36,748 nt of DNA from Acidobacteriota bacterium (GCA_016201285.1 JACQDE010000035.1:1-36748), one strand, 5' to 3'. Shown: positions 9,263 through 17,168, counted from the first letter of the stretch. Notes: a model not told the origin generated them from the letters alone. Made by a program: numbers and translations.

Positions 9263-10219
9263 TCAGTTTCCGCTCCTTCCGTTCCCGTGCAGCCACGCAT
9301 GGAGCGCAGCGGTGTGCGCCGGCCCGGTGCCGCAGCAGCTTCCGATGATCGTCGCGCCGCTCTCGCGCCACCGCCGCGCCTCGCCGGCGTAGCGCTCGGG
9401 CGGCCACGTTTCCGTCTCGATGAATTGCGGAAAGAAATCGAATTTCCAGCTCGGCGGCGAGAAGCGCCCCACGTGCGCGTACCCGCCGAAGGGCAGCTTT
9501 GTCGCGCCGCGCATCCGCGCCACCGCTTTCGTCACGTCCTCCGGCGGCGAGTTGCTCAACAGCACCGCCTCCGCGCCGCCTTTCTCCATTTCCTGGAGGG
9601 CCTGCGCCAGCGGCTCGCGGCTCAGCAGCTCGCCTTCGGGCCCGAGCACGAAGCTCACCCACACCGGCAGTCCTGCCGCGCGCCCGGCGGCCAGCGCCGC
9701 TTTCGCCTCGCCGATTGTGTTCATGCTTTCGGCGAGGATGAAGTCCACGCGCTCCTCGGCGAAGACGCGCGCCATCTGCTCGTGCTCGCGCTGCGCCTCC
9801 TCGAACGCCGGCGCAAGGTCCGGCCGGTAACAATGCTGCAGCGGCGAGAGCATTCCGGCGATGGCCACTTCCTGCGCCTTCCCGAGCTTGGCGCGGGCAT
9901 TGGCGGCCAGTTGCACGCTGGTGCGCAGCAGCTTCGGCACCAGATTGCTCAGCCCCGGCGCTCCAATGTGTGCCTGGTGCTCCTGGTTGCGGAATACGTT
10001 CAGGTACGTCTTCGGATTGAGCTGGAACGTGTTGGTGCGCAGCACGTCCGCGCCGGCAGTCACGTACTCCTCGTGCAGTTTCTGCACCGCCGCCGTGTCC
10101 GTCAGCAGGCCGTGCTTCCGCCAGCGCACCCCGCGCCGCACCAGCTCCGAGTTCATCGGGCCGTCGAGCAGCACCGGCTGGCCATTGCGCAGTCTTTGTT
10201 GAATGGTGGTGTAGGTCAT
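9263..10219 (-). CDS. Homocysteine S-methyltransferase-like paralogue with altered zinc site
   Basis: A 318-residue protein homologous to the next gene over its whole length (LLDGPMNSELVRRG, TNTFQLNPKTY, GSCCGTGP). Two zinc cysteines are kept (Cys295-Cys296), but the residue aligned with Cys223 of the partner is Asn223, in LLSNSPP instead of LLNCAPP. With that ligand missing the protein may bind zinc poorly, act on another substrate, or serve as a partner subunit. Start is ATG 10219 with AAGGA about 8-10 nt upstream; the frame continues to 10267 without support. It is the first gene of the methyltransferase-methyltransferase-permease operon. Confidence 0.83.
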   Translation of the reverse strand: MTYTTIQQRLRNGQPVLLDGPMNSELVRRGVRWRKHGLLTDTAAVQKLHEEYVTAGADVLRTNTFQLNPKTYLNVFRNQEHQAHIGAPGLSNLVPKLLRTSVQLAANARAKLGKAQEVAIAGMLSPLQHCYRPDLAPAFEEAQREHEQMARVFAEERVDFILAESMNTIGEAKAALAAGRAAGLPVWVSFVLGPEGELLSREPLAQALQEMEKGGAEAVLLSNSPPEDVTKAVARMRGATKLPFGGYAHVGRFSPPSWKFDFFPQFIETETWPPERYAGEARRWRESGATIIGSCCGTGPAHTAALHAWLHGNGRSGN

Positions 10220-10365
10220 CTCTGCGTCCTTGCCGGGGACTGTTTCCAAACTCCGGCAGGAAAACACACGTGCCGGGCGAGGCCAGTTTCCCGGAAACGA
10301 TGCATAGCGGTCTCAGGCTCCCGCAGGTGCGGGACGGGATACCAGGGTGAACCTGGAGTTCCGCT
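10220..10365 (-). promoter_or_regulatory. Hairpin-rich leader upstream of the methyltransferase operon
   Basis: On the minus strand the 146 nt before the operon contain successive potential stems: CCCGC-N4-GCGGG, GTTTC-N2-GAAAC and, just before the ribosome-binding site, TGCCGG pairing with CCGGCA. I compared it by eye with SAM-I, SAM-II, SAH, cobalamin and THF riboswitch cores and could not match any. It may be a structured leader of unknown type or only GC-rich spacer. Confidence 0.25.
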
Positions 10366-10503
10366 GTGGCGCAGCGAATCATAGGACGAAGCCTCCGCCG
10401 ATTTCAATGCCCAATTTGCGCCCCGCCCGCCGCACGCATCTGCCTCCGCGGCGAGACGCAACAGCGGTGTTACAATGTGCCCCGCAAAAGAGGGAGAACG
10501 CGC

Positions 10504-11529
10504 TTGGCCGGCGTGCTTGTTTTCGGCGATATCAACGTGGATGTGCTGGCACGCCTGGAACGGGACCTCCGCCCCGGCGACGACAATCTCGTCCCTGCAC
10601 TCCAGCACCACTGCGGTGGCGTGGGCGCCAACGCCGCGATCGCTCTCGCCCGCTGGGGCGTGCCGGTGCGGCTGCTCGGCTGCGTCGGCCGCGACTGGTT
10701 CGGCGAGTTCGCGCTGCGTTGCCTTGAGCGGGAACGTATCGACGTTTCGTTCGTGCAGCAGACCGAGCGTGCCCTCACCGGTTTGATTTTCATTCCCATC
10801 TCTTCCGACGGCCAGCGCACCATCATCGGCAGCCGCGGCGCCAATGCGGAGATTCTGTTTCGCGACGATGCGTGGACGTGTCTCGATGGCGTCGAGGCGC
10901 TGTTTCTGGTGGGCTACGATTTCCTCAGCCCCGCGAGCCGCCGCGTCGCCGAGGGTCTGCTGCACGAGGCCGCCAAGCGCGGCGTGCGCATCGCTCTCGA
11001 CGTGGGCGTTGCGCCCAGCCAGCAAATCCCTCAAACCATTCTCGAAGTCGCGCGCAACGTGACGCTGCTGTTTGTCAGCTTGGGCGAGGCCATGGCCCTC
11101 ACCGGTCGGAGCCAGAAAGAGCAGGTCCTCGCCGCGCTGGAAGAATCGGGCACGAACGAAATCATCGTCAAACTCGGCGCGGACGGCTGTCTGCTTCGAG
11201 AGACTTCCGGCTGGTGCGCCGTGCCTCCGTTTGCCGTTTCCGCGACGGACACGACCGGCGCCGGCGATGCCTTCGCCGCGGCGTATCTCCGCGCGCGACT
11301 GCGCGAATGGCCGCCGAACCACGCGGCACTGCTGGCCAACGCGGCCGGCGCGGCTGCGGCCGCCGTTCTCGGCGCCGGCGAAAACATGCCCGGGCCAGAT
11401 GCCGTGCTGCAACTTTTGAACGAGCGGAAGCTGACCGGTGAAATGGAGCAAATGCGCCAGCGCGCAATTCGCAATTTGCAAAAAGAATTTCAGTCAGCCG
11501 AATCCGCCGGCTCGTCGACAACCTGTTGA
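10504..11529 (+). CDS. PfkB-family carbohydrate kinase
   Basis: A 341-residue ribokinase-like protein. Signature 1 is the N-terminal GGVGANAAIALARWG (residues about 38-52) and signature 2 is DTTGAGDAFAAAYL, with catalytic base Asp255. These enzymes phosphorylate sugars or nucleosides with ATP; the substrate cannot be read from sequence. Start is TTG 10504, preceded at about 7 nt by GGGAG; the frame runs open to 10366 but the upstream part shows no homology, and the protein begins properly with the first beta strand (AGVLVFGDINVD). It lies 69 nt upstream of a BtpA-family gene, as in gene clusters where PfkB kinases accompany BtpA/SgcQ proteins. Confidence 0.88.
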   Translation: MAGVLVFGDINVDVLARLERDLRPGDDNLVPALQHHCGGVGANAAIALARWGVPVRLLGCVGRDWFGEFALRCLERERIDVSFVQQTERALTGLIFIPISSDGQRTIIGSRGANAEILFRDDAWTCLDGVEALFLVGYDFLSPASRRVAEGLLHEAAKRGVRIALDVGVAPSQQIPQTILEVARNVTLLFVSLGEAMALTGRSQKEQVLAALEESGTNEIIVKLGADGCLLRETSGWCAVPPFAVSATDTTGAGDAFAAAYLRARLREWPPNHAALLANAAGAAAAAVLGAGENMPGPDAVLQLLNERKLTGEMEQMRQRAIRNLQKEFQSAESAGSSTTC

Positions 11530-11536
11530 GATACTC

Positions 11537-11562
11537 GCGTAGCGGCGCCCTTTAGGGCGGCA
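11537..11562. repeat. GTAG-GGCG dispersed hairpin, copy 1
   Basis: CGTAGCGGCGCCCTTTAGGG and following GCGGC form a hairpin around CTTTA (CGCCC/GGGCG). It sits between the PfkB and BtpA genes. Related units lie at 16274, 16304, 16397, 16524, 25152 and 26545. Confidence 0.55.
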
Positions 11563-11598
11563 GAACTGGGCTCTTCGATCGGCTGTGAGGAGGCTAAC

Positions 11599-12471
11599 GT
11601 GGAGCAGGGACCGAAGTGGAAACAGGACATAGATCGCCCGCGGTTGAAATCCCTGGAATCCCTCTTCGGCGTGCCCAAGCCGGTGATCGGCATGGTTCAC
11701 CTGTGGCCGCTGCCCGGTGCGCCGGGATACTCCGGCTACGGCGTGCAGGCCATTCTCGACAACGCCCTGCGCGACGCTGAGGCCCTCATCCGCGGCGGCG
11801 TCCATGGCCTCATCGTCGAGAACATGTGGGACCTGCCGTACTTTGTCGGCGACGACGTGCAGCCGGAAGCGATGACCGCGCACGCTGTGGCCGCCGCCGA
11901 GGTCGTCAAGATGTCGCCGCTGCCCGTGGGCATCAACGTCATCCACAACGGCGGCATCGTCTGCCTTTCCATCGCGGTGGCCGCGCAGGCCAAGTTTATC
12001 CGCGTCTGCATCCTCACCGGCGCGCGGCTCTGGGACACCGGCGAGTTCGACCACGGCTGCGCCGCTGTCCTGCTGCGCAAGCGCAAAGAGATTGGCGCCG
12101 GGCACATCCACATCTTCGCCGACGTGGACAAGAAACACTCCGTCGCGTTCCCCGGCATCGACCTCGCCACGCACATCGAATGGACCGAGTTCTACGGCGC
12201 CGATGCGCTCATCGTCACCGGCCGCATGACCGGCAACGCCCCCGCCGTGGAGAAAGTCCGCGAAGCGAAACGCCTGGCCACGCGCCCCGTGCTCGTCGGC
12301 AGCGGCAGCGACGACGAAAACATCGCCGCGCTGTTCCAATACGCCGATGGCGTCATCGTCGGCTCCAGCCTCAAGAAAGACGGCGTCATGCAGAATCCCG
12401 TGGACACCGACCGCGTCCGCCGCTTCATGGACGCTGTCCGCTCCTCCCGCCCTGTCTCGTCGTCATCCTGA
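11599..12471 (+). CDS. BtpA/SgcQ family TIM-barrel protein
   Basis: A 290-residue protein starting at GTG 11599 with GAGGAGG about 7 nt upstream. The N-terminal block VIGMVHLWPLPGAPGY is the BtpA family signature, followed by GLIVENMWDLPY, IHIFADVDKKHS and DALIVTGRMTG, all typical of the family's (beta/alpha)8 barrel. BtpA was named for a role in photosystem I biogenesis in cyanobacteria, but most homologues are in non-phototrophs and belong to sugar-metabolism clusters (SgcQ). With a PfkB kinase directly upstream, a role in handling a phosphorylated sugar or nucleoside is plausible but unproven. Cytoplasmic: no signal peptide or membrane segment. Confidence 0.87.
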   Translation: MEQGPKWKQDIDRPRLKSLESLFGVPKPVIGMVHLWPLPGAPGYSGYGVQAILDNALRDAEALIRGGVHGLIVENMWDLPYFVGDDVQPEAMTAHAVAAAEVVKMSPLPVGINVIHNGGIVCLSIAVAAQAKFIRVCILTGARLWDTGEFDHGCAAVLLRKRKEIGAGHIHIFADVDKKHSVAFPGIDLATHIEWTEFYGADALIVTGRMTGNAPAVEKVREAKRLATRPVLVGSGSDDENIAALFQYADGVIVGSSLKKDGVMQNPVDTDRVRRFMDAVRSSRPVSSSS

Positions 12472-12510
12472 GTGACTCGCTCTCCTTTGCCCGCTGTCAC
12501 CCTAAACGCG

Positions 12511-12560
12511 TCGTCATCCTGAGTCCCGATGGTTTCGATCGGGACGAAGGATCTCTCTTC
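12511..12560. repeat. TCATCCTGAG element containing GTCCCGAT hairpin, copy 2
   Basis: GTCATCCTGAG is followed by a perfect GTCCCGAT-N7-ATCGGGAC hairpin (12523-12545) and then GAAGGATCTCTCTTC. A second element at 12731-12765 has the same ends (GTCATCCTGAG ... GAAGGATCTCTCTTC) with GCGAAGC in the middle, so the hairpin replaces the usual core. A partial copy (GTCATCCTGAGTGA) starts near 12462. The elements bracket the tRNA-His gene. Confidence 0.7.
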
Positions 12561-12590
12561 GAAATAAGCGGAAGTTCCAACAGGAAGGTT

Positions 12591-12667
12591 TGGGGTGAGC
12601 GATGGGATTTGAACCCACGACCCTCGGTTCCACAGACCGATGCTCTACCGGCTGAGCTACGCTCACC
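12591..12667 (-). tRNA. tRNA-His (anticodon GTG), CCA encoded
   Basis: The minus strand folds as a complete cloverleaf. The acceptor stem GTGAGCG pairs with CGCTCAC and there is an extra 5' G opposite discriminator C, as expected for tRNA-His. D arm GCTC/GAGC, anticodon stem TCGGT/ACCGA with loop CTGTGGA (anticodon GTG), T arm GTGGG/CCCAT region with TTCAAAT. The 3' CCA is encoded. It lies between two TCATCCTGAG repeats. Confidence 0.95.
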
Positions 12668-12730
12668 GCCTTCCACAATGATAACACGCGCGTCGAAAGA
12701 CGGGGAACATGGAACAGAGTTGGTCATTGT

Positions 12731-12765
12731 TGTCATCCTGAGCGAAGCGAAGGATCTCTCTTCAG
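12731..12765. repeat. TCATCCTGAG/GAAGGATCT dispersed element
   Basis: GTCATCCTGAGCGAAGCGAA followed by GGATCTCTCTTC, a palindromic-ended element. A related element lies at 12511-12560 and a degenerate copy near 29352. Confidence 0.6.
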
Positions 12766-12801
12766 GTCGGCACAGACCGTCGGCCCTCAGAATGACAGTG
12801 C

Positions 12802-13767
12802 TTAGTCGCTGCCGTGTGGGGTCTCGCTCTGGCTGGACGACGCGGCGGCCGCTGCAGCGCGCGGCCGCGTTTCCGGGAAGGGAATCGGCGTCAACCGCGT
12901 GCCCGGCGGACGGTTTGCCGTACGCAGCCGCGTGCGCGCGTACTCGGCCCACGGCCCGCGCGGCTGCAACCGCAGGTAGCTCGCCCAGTGCTCTCGCGCT
13001 TTGCCGGTTTTGCCGCGCTTCTCTAGGACCAGCGCCAGATTGAAGTACGTGTCCGCGTGATGCGGCGCGATGGCCGCGGCGCGCCGCAGGTGGTGGATGG
13101 CCTTGTCGTATTCCTCGAGGTCGTCGAGCACGCAGCCCAGATTGAAGTGCGCCGTCGCGCTCCCCTCGTCCACCTCGAGCGCCGCTTCAAATGCGCGCCG
13201 CGCCTCTTCCAACTCCGACATCTGATAGAGCGCCGTGCCGAGGTTGATTCGCGCATCCACCCACTCGGGCGCCAGCTCGATGGCGCGGCGGTAGGCTTCC
13301 ACCGCTTGCGGCAGCGACTCGCGCCGCGAGTCCGTGGCCATGCCCATCTCAAACCATTCTTCCGCCGTGCGCGCCGCCACCGCCGTGGTCTTCGTTGTTG
13401 TCTCGCTGTGTTGGAAGGGAAGCACGAACTGTCCGCTGAGCGGCTCGAACGGCTGGTGATACGGCGCTGGCGGAATGACCACCACTTGTCGCCCGCGCTG
13501 CGCCACGCGCAGCGCCGAGAGCGGCGCGCGCAGACAGCCCAGCCGGCCTTCCATCGCTTCGAGCGCCCGCCTCAGCCGCGCCGCGGGAATGCGGTTCGCG
13601 GCGAGATGTTTGATCGTTTGCAGCGCGACTAGATCGTCGAACCCATAGAACCGCTCGCCCCAGCGCGCCTGCGAGCGCACCAGCCGCAGTCGCTCCCAAT
13701 ACGCGAGCTGCCGCTCCTCGAGCCCCAGGATGCGCGCCACCTCGCGCCGCGTGTAGCGTTCACTCAA
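12802..13767 (-). CDS. MerR-type HTH protein with TPR repeats
   Basis: A 321-residue protein starting at TTG 13767, with GGGAG about 9 nt upstream. Residues 5-70 form a MerR-like winged helix-turn-helix (YTRREVARILGLEERQLAYW, then an FYGFDDLVAL wing). After a linker, residues about 135-270 hold tetratricopeptide repeats (AVEAYRRAIELAPEWVDARI, ARRAFEAALEVDEGSATAHF, AIHHLRRAAAIAPHHADTYF). The C-terminus is Ala/Ser-rich and probably disordered. The combination suggests a DNA-binding regulator whose sensor is a protein-protein TPR scaffold instead of a metal or drug pocket; no cysteine metal site is visible. It is divergently placed 162 nt from the two-component pair. Confidence 0.8.
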   Translation of the reverse strand: MSERYTRREVARILGLEERQLAYWERLRLVRSQARWGERFYGFDDLVALQTIKHLAANRIPAARLRRALEAMEGRLGCLRAPLSALRVAQRGRQVVVIPPAPYHQPFEPLSGQFVLPFQHSETTTKTTAVAARTAEEWFEMGMATDSRRESLPQAVEAYRRAIELAPEWVDARINLGTALYQMSELEEARRAFEAALEVDEGSATAHFNLGCVLDDLEEYDKAIHHLRRAAAIAPHHADTYFNLALVLEKRGKTGKAREHWASYLRLQPRGPWAEYARTRLRTANRPPGTRLTPIPFPETRPRAAAAAASSSQSETPHGSD

Positions 13768-13929
13768 CGATTGCAGCTCCCCCGGTTCCGCCGTGCCTCG
13801 GCGTTGCGACGATTATCCACCCGTTGTCAACCCCGTGCATTCTCCGGGGGACGTAACCACCACGCAACCCCCAGTATCCGCCGCGCCCGCGGCTTGCTAG
13901 ACTTTGCGTCCGGGGCCGATCCTCCGCAC

Positions 13930-15600
13930 ATGGAACCCCACGCCACCGAACGCCGTGACCTCGAGCGCCAGATCACTCTGGCGCGCCTCATCTTCCTTGT
14001 CCTCGCGCTGGTGGACCTGCTCGAAGCCGGCATCTCCCCCGACGAGCGCAACGCCGTCTTTTTTGTCAGCGTGTATCTTGCGCTGGCCGGCCTGATCGCC
14101 ATCCTCGAATCGGTCGAGCGCTGGCGCATCCCGCCGCTGCCTTTGTGGTTGGACCTGCTCGCGTTGGCCGCATTTCTCGCTCTGGCCCCTTCGGTGGTGG
14201 GCTTCTGGTTCCTCTATCTCTTCGTCGCTTTTGCCGCGGGCATCCGCTGGGATATGCGCCGCGTAGTCATTCTCGCCGGCGCCGTGACGCTCGCCTTGCT
14301 CGTGCGTACCGTTCTCCGCCAGCCGCTCAACTGGCCCGAGTTGGTTTCCTGGGTTGGCCTGGTCGCGGGGACGTTTGCTGCGGGCACGGGCATCGGCTTC
14401 CTCGGTTCGGTGCAGCGACGCCACGCCGCCGAGCATAACTTCCTTGCGCGGCTCTCCGGCATGCTGAAGGTCGAACAGGGCATGGCCGAATCCATGCGCC
14501 AGGTGCTCGTCGCGCTGGCTCGCGCCTTCGCCTGCGGGGAAGCCATCCTTGCCTATCGCGACACCGACCTCGAGCGCATCTTCATCTGGCGGGCTGGCCG
14601 CAACGAAACCACCCGCATCGCTCCGGAGAATCTTCCCCCAGAAAAGGGCGACGCTTACCTGCTGGACAGCCTCAACGCCTCCGTCTGCTGGAACGTCATG
14701 GAAGGCCCCGGCGAAGGCTTTGGCTGGGACCTTCGCGACGGTCGCGCACTCCCGGACCTGCCCCGCATGCCTGCGCTCTCCCGCGCCGAGCTGAACGCGC
14801 GCTCCCTGATGGTGGTCACCTTTGAAAGCCACGGCGAGCCCGCTGGCCGGCTGATCGTGCTCAACGGCCTGCGTAGATTCTCCCGTGGCGACCTCCGCTG
14901 GCTCGAGCGCATCGCCCGCCAGCTTGGCCCTTCCATCGAAAACCTGTTCCTGCTCCGGCACATCCGCGCCCGCGCCATCGAAACCGAGCGTGGCCGCATC
15001 GCCCACGACCTCCACGACGGCATCTTGCAGACCCTGTTGAGTTTCCTCATCCAGATCGACGTGCTTCGCCGCCTGCTCCCCCAGGCTTCCGACCGCGTGG
15101 CCTCTGAGCTGGCTGCGCTCCAGCAGACCCTCCGCCACGAAAGCGAGGAGCTGCGCCGCATGGTCACCGACCTGCGCCCGCTCCGCGTCCAGAGCGCCGA
15201 TCTCGTGGACCTGATGCGCGGCTTCGGCGACCGCTTCCGCACCGAGTCCGGCGTCGCCCTCGACCTGCTGGCCGACAGCCTGGGCATGCAGGTTCCCGAC
15301 CGGGTCTGCCGGGAGTTGTTCCAGATTTACCGGGAGGCACTCCACAACATAAAAAAACATGCCAAGGCCACGCACGTCGTGGTAAAACTATGGCAGCAAG
15401 AGGACAAGGTCATTCTCGTCGTGGACGACAATGGCCAGGGGTTCAGCTTTGCGGGGCGCTTCACCAGCGATGAGTTGGATCGTCTGCGCCTGGGACCCAT
15501 CTCAATTAAGGAACGTACCAGGACCATTGGTGGTGTGTTGACTGTAGAGTCGAATCCGGGGCACGGGGCAAGAGTGACGGTCGAGGTCTTACTGAGCTGA
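13930..15600 (+). CDS. Membrane sensor histidine kinase, NarL/DegS type (HisKA_3)
   Basis: From ATG 13930 the protein has 556 residues. It begins with about six hydrophobic segments (residues about 15-165), followed by a GAF-like sensor region (about 180-345). The kinase core has the HisKA_3 box RIAHDLHDG with the likely phospho-acceptor His362 (His359 is the neighbour), an N box REALHNIKKHAKA and a G box VVDDNGQGF of the HATPase domain. It autophosphorylates in response to an unknown membrane or ligand signal and passes phosphate to the response regulator that starts 1 nt after its TGA. The frame is open back to 13771 but ATG 13930 is the first sensible start; no clear Shine-Dalgarno is seen. 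Confidence 0.9.
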   Translation: MEPHATERRDLERQITLARLIFLVLALVDLLEAGISPDERNAVFFVSVYLALAGLIAILESVERWRIPPLPLWLDLLALAAFLALAPSVVGFWFLYLFVAFAAGIRWDMRRVVILAGAVTLALLVRTVLRQPLNWPELVSWVGLVAGTFAAGTGIGFLGSVQRRHAAEHNFLARLSGMLKVEQGMAESMRQVLVALARAFACGEAILAYRDTDLERIFIWRAGRNETTRIAPENLPPEKGDAYLLDSLNASVCWNVMEGPGEGFGWDLRDGRALPDLPRMPALSRAELNARSLMVVTFESHGEPAGRLIVLNGLRRFSRGDLRWLERIARQLGPSIENLFLLRHIRARAIETERGRIAHDLHDGILQTLLSFLIQIDVLRRLLPQASDRVASELAALQQTLRHESEELRRMVTDLRPLRVQSADLVDLMRGFGDRFRTESGVALDLLADSLGMQVPDRVCRELFQIYREALHNIKKHAKATHVVVKLWQQEDKVILVVDDNGQGFSFAGRFTSDELDRLRLGPISIKERTRTIGGVLTVESNPGHGARVTVEVLLS

Positions 15601-15601
15601 T

Positions 15602-16261
15602 ATGGCGAAATCGAAAAAGCCGATCCGGGTTCTGATGGCGGATGACCACGCCATTTTCCGCGACGGGCTGCGCAAGCTGCTCGACGCCGAAGACGACATT
15701 TCCATCGTCGGCGAAGCCTCCACGGGCGCTCAGTGCATCCAGCTCCTGGGCAAGTTCCGCCCGGACATTCTCCTGCTTGACCTGCGCATGCCCGATAAAG
15801 ACGGCCTGGCCGTGCTCGAGGAAGTGAACTTCGACTCGCTGCCCACCCGCGTCATCGTTCTCACCGCCACCGAGGACGACCGCGAAGTGGTCCGCGCTGT
15901 GCGCATGGGCGCCCGCGGCATCGTCCTGAAGGATTCCGCCACCGACCTGCTCATCAAGAGCATCCGCACCGTGTACGCCGGCGAAATCTGGCTCGACAAG
16001 AAGAAGACCTCCGACGTCATCGAAGCCTTCAAGAAGTCCGCCGAATCCGGCCCGCGCCGCGAAAAACCGCTCCTCAGCGACCGCGAAAAGGAAATCGTCG
16101 GCCTCGTCGCCCAGGGCTTCCGCAACCGCGAAATCGGCGAAAAGCTTTTCATCAGCGAACAGACGGTCAAGAACCACCTGCACAACATCTTCGACAAACT
16201 CGGCGTCTCCGACCGCCTCGAACTCGCCCTCTACGCCCTCCACCATAAAGTCATCGATTAA
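15602..16261 (+). CDS. NarL/FixJ-family response regulator
   Basis: A 219-residue two-domain regulator. In the receiver, acidic Asp14-Asp15, phospho-acceptor Asp60 (LLLDLRMPD), Thr88 and Lys110 (IVLKD) are all present. The C-terminal LuxR-type HTH (residues about 155-219) reads LSDREKEIVGLVAQGFRNRE followed by the recognition helix SEQTVKNHLHNIFDKL. The gene starts 1 nt after the kinase stop, so the pair forms one translation unit. It is expected to bind DNA as a dimer on phosphorylation; targets are unknown. Confidence 0.93.
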   Translation: MAKSKKPIRVLMADDHAIFRDGLRKLLDAEDDISIVGEASTGAQCIQLLGKFRPDILLLDLRMPDKDGLAVLEEVNFDSLPTRVIVLTATEDDREVVRAVRMGARGIVLKDSATDLLIKSIRTVYAGEIWLDKKKTSDVIEAFKKSAESGPRREKPLLSDREKEIVGLVAQGFRNREIGEKLFISEQTVKNHLHNIFDKLGVSDRLELALYALHHKVID

Positions 16262-16829
16262 CGCATTCCGGTTGTAGGGGCGCACCTGCGTGTGCGCCCT
16301 CTTGTAGCGACAACTTTGCGTCGCCGCCTGCTCCGCTCTTCCCGTCGTCATTCTGTGCCGCGACGCTACGTCGCCGCATTCGCCGCCGTGCGCTCATGTA
16401 GTGGCGAGCTTTAGCTCGGCATCCCTGCCTTCGTCTTGGCGTCCGCCGTGGCGGACGGCGCCCCTAACGGAGAGCGGCGTCCCGAAGCCTCGGGAGACGC
16501 CGCTTTGCTTGCCGTGCCCTTATGTAGCGGCGATCTTCACCTCGCCATTCCTGCCTTCTGATTTCTGACTTCACGCACCGGACGGTCGCAGCCGGTGAAC
16601 GAAAAAATATTCGACACGCAGAGCCTCGCGCAGAACAGTAACTCGATCACGTGTTTCGCGCGCAAAGACCATCTCGGCTCGTCCCGCGTCCCGCCAGCCG
16701 AAATCCGACCCTGAAACGCTCGTCCCATCTCCGCCTAGTACCCCTGTACCAGTTGGAAAATGACCCATCCGGCCCATTGAAGGCTTCTGCGGCCCCCGCT
16801 ACTCTGGCTGAGTATTCCGGAGGACTCGC
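16262..16829. repeat. 568-nt intergenic region packed with GTAG-GGCG hairpin units
   Basis: No gene is recognisable here. Four related units start with TGTAG: near 16274 (GTAGGGGCGCACCTGCGTGT), 16304 (GTAGCGACAACTTTGCGTCG), 16397 (GTAGTGGCGAGCTTTAGCTC) and 16524 (GTAGCGGCGATCTTCACCTC). The last two share the tail CCCTGCCTTC/TTCCTGCCTTC. Between them, GCGGCGTCCCGA pairs with TCGGGAGACGCCGC (16475-16502) as a bulged hairpin. Close to the PilZ gene there is a GTAC-CCCT-GTAC motif (16738-16749) that could be regulatory. Confidence 0.55.
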
Positions 16830-17168
16830 TTGCCGAAGACCGAACGTAGAACCGCTCGACGCTTTTCCATGAAGCTTCCGCTCAACGTCCGTTTCCAGAA
16901 CGGAGCGCCGAGCGCCGAATTAAGCACTCATTCTGAAGACGTCAGTTCGCGCGGGGTGTACTTCTTTCTGCCCAAGGACGTGAAGAACGGCGCGAGCATC
17001 GAGATCGTCATGACCCTGCCCCACGAAGTCACACTGGCGGGCCCCGTGCGCGTGCGTTGCGTGGGCCGCATCGCGCGCACCGAGCAGCGCGGCGAAGCTA
17101 AGATCGGCGTGGTGGCGGCGATCGAGCGATACGAATTTCTGCGCGGCGAAAGCGAAAACGTCGCGTAG
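16830..17168 (+). CDS. PilZ-domain protein (putative c-di-GMP receptor)
   Basis: A 112-residue single PilZ domain. The start is TTG 16830, chosen because GGAGG lies 6 nt upstream and the product then begins at the conserved N-terminal arginine motif (RRTARRF, the RxxxR type that holds c-di-GMP). The second motif, DVSSRGVYF, matches [D/N]xSxxG. It therefore has the residues to bind c-di-GMP and is likely a stand-alone adaptor affecting motility, exopolysaccharide or transcription. It is followed by a strong terminator, so it appears monocistronic. Confidence 0.85.
   Translation: MPKTERRTARRFSMKLPLNVRFQNGAPSAELSTHSEDVSSRGVYFFLPKDVKNGASIEIVMTLPHEVTLAGPVRVRCVGRIARTEQRGEAKIGVVAAIERYEFLRGESENVA

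Noticed and set aside
10220..10365. SAM, SAH or cobalamin riboswitch
   Set aside because: No conserved core of these classes could be aligned by eye; kept only as an unidentified leader.
9248..10384. 378-codon plus-strand open frame across the methyltransferase paralogue
   Set aside because: Arg/His/Ala-rich translation typical of antisense GC-rich shadow; the minus strand encodes a recognisable enzyme.
13897..15375. 492-codon open frame antisense to the histidine kinase
   Set aside because: It mirrors the kinase codons in a GC-rich gene, has no family motif or ribosome-binding site, and the sense strand has clear catalytic boxes.
16262..16829. CRISPR-like repeats
   Set aside because: Units are imperfect, differently spaced and self-complementary with no constant repeat length or spacer size; no cas genes are present.
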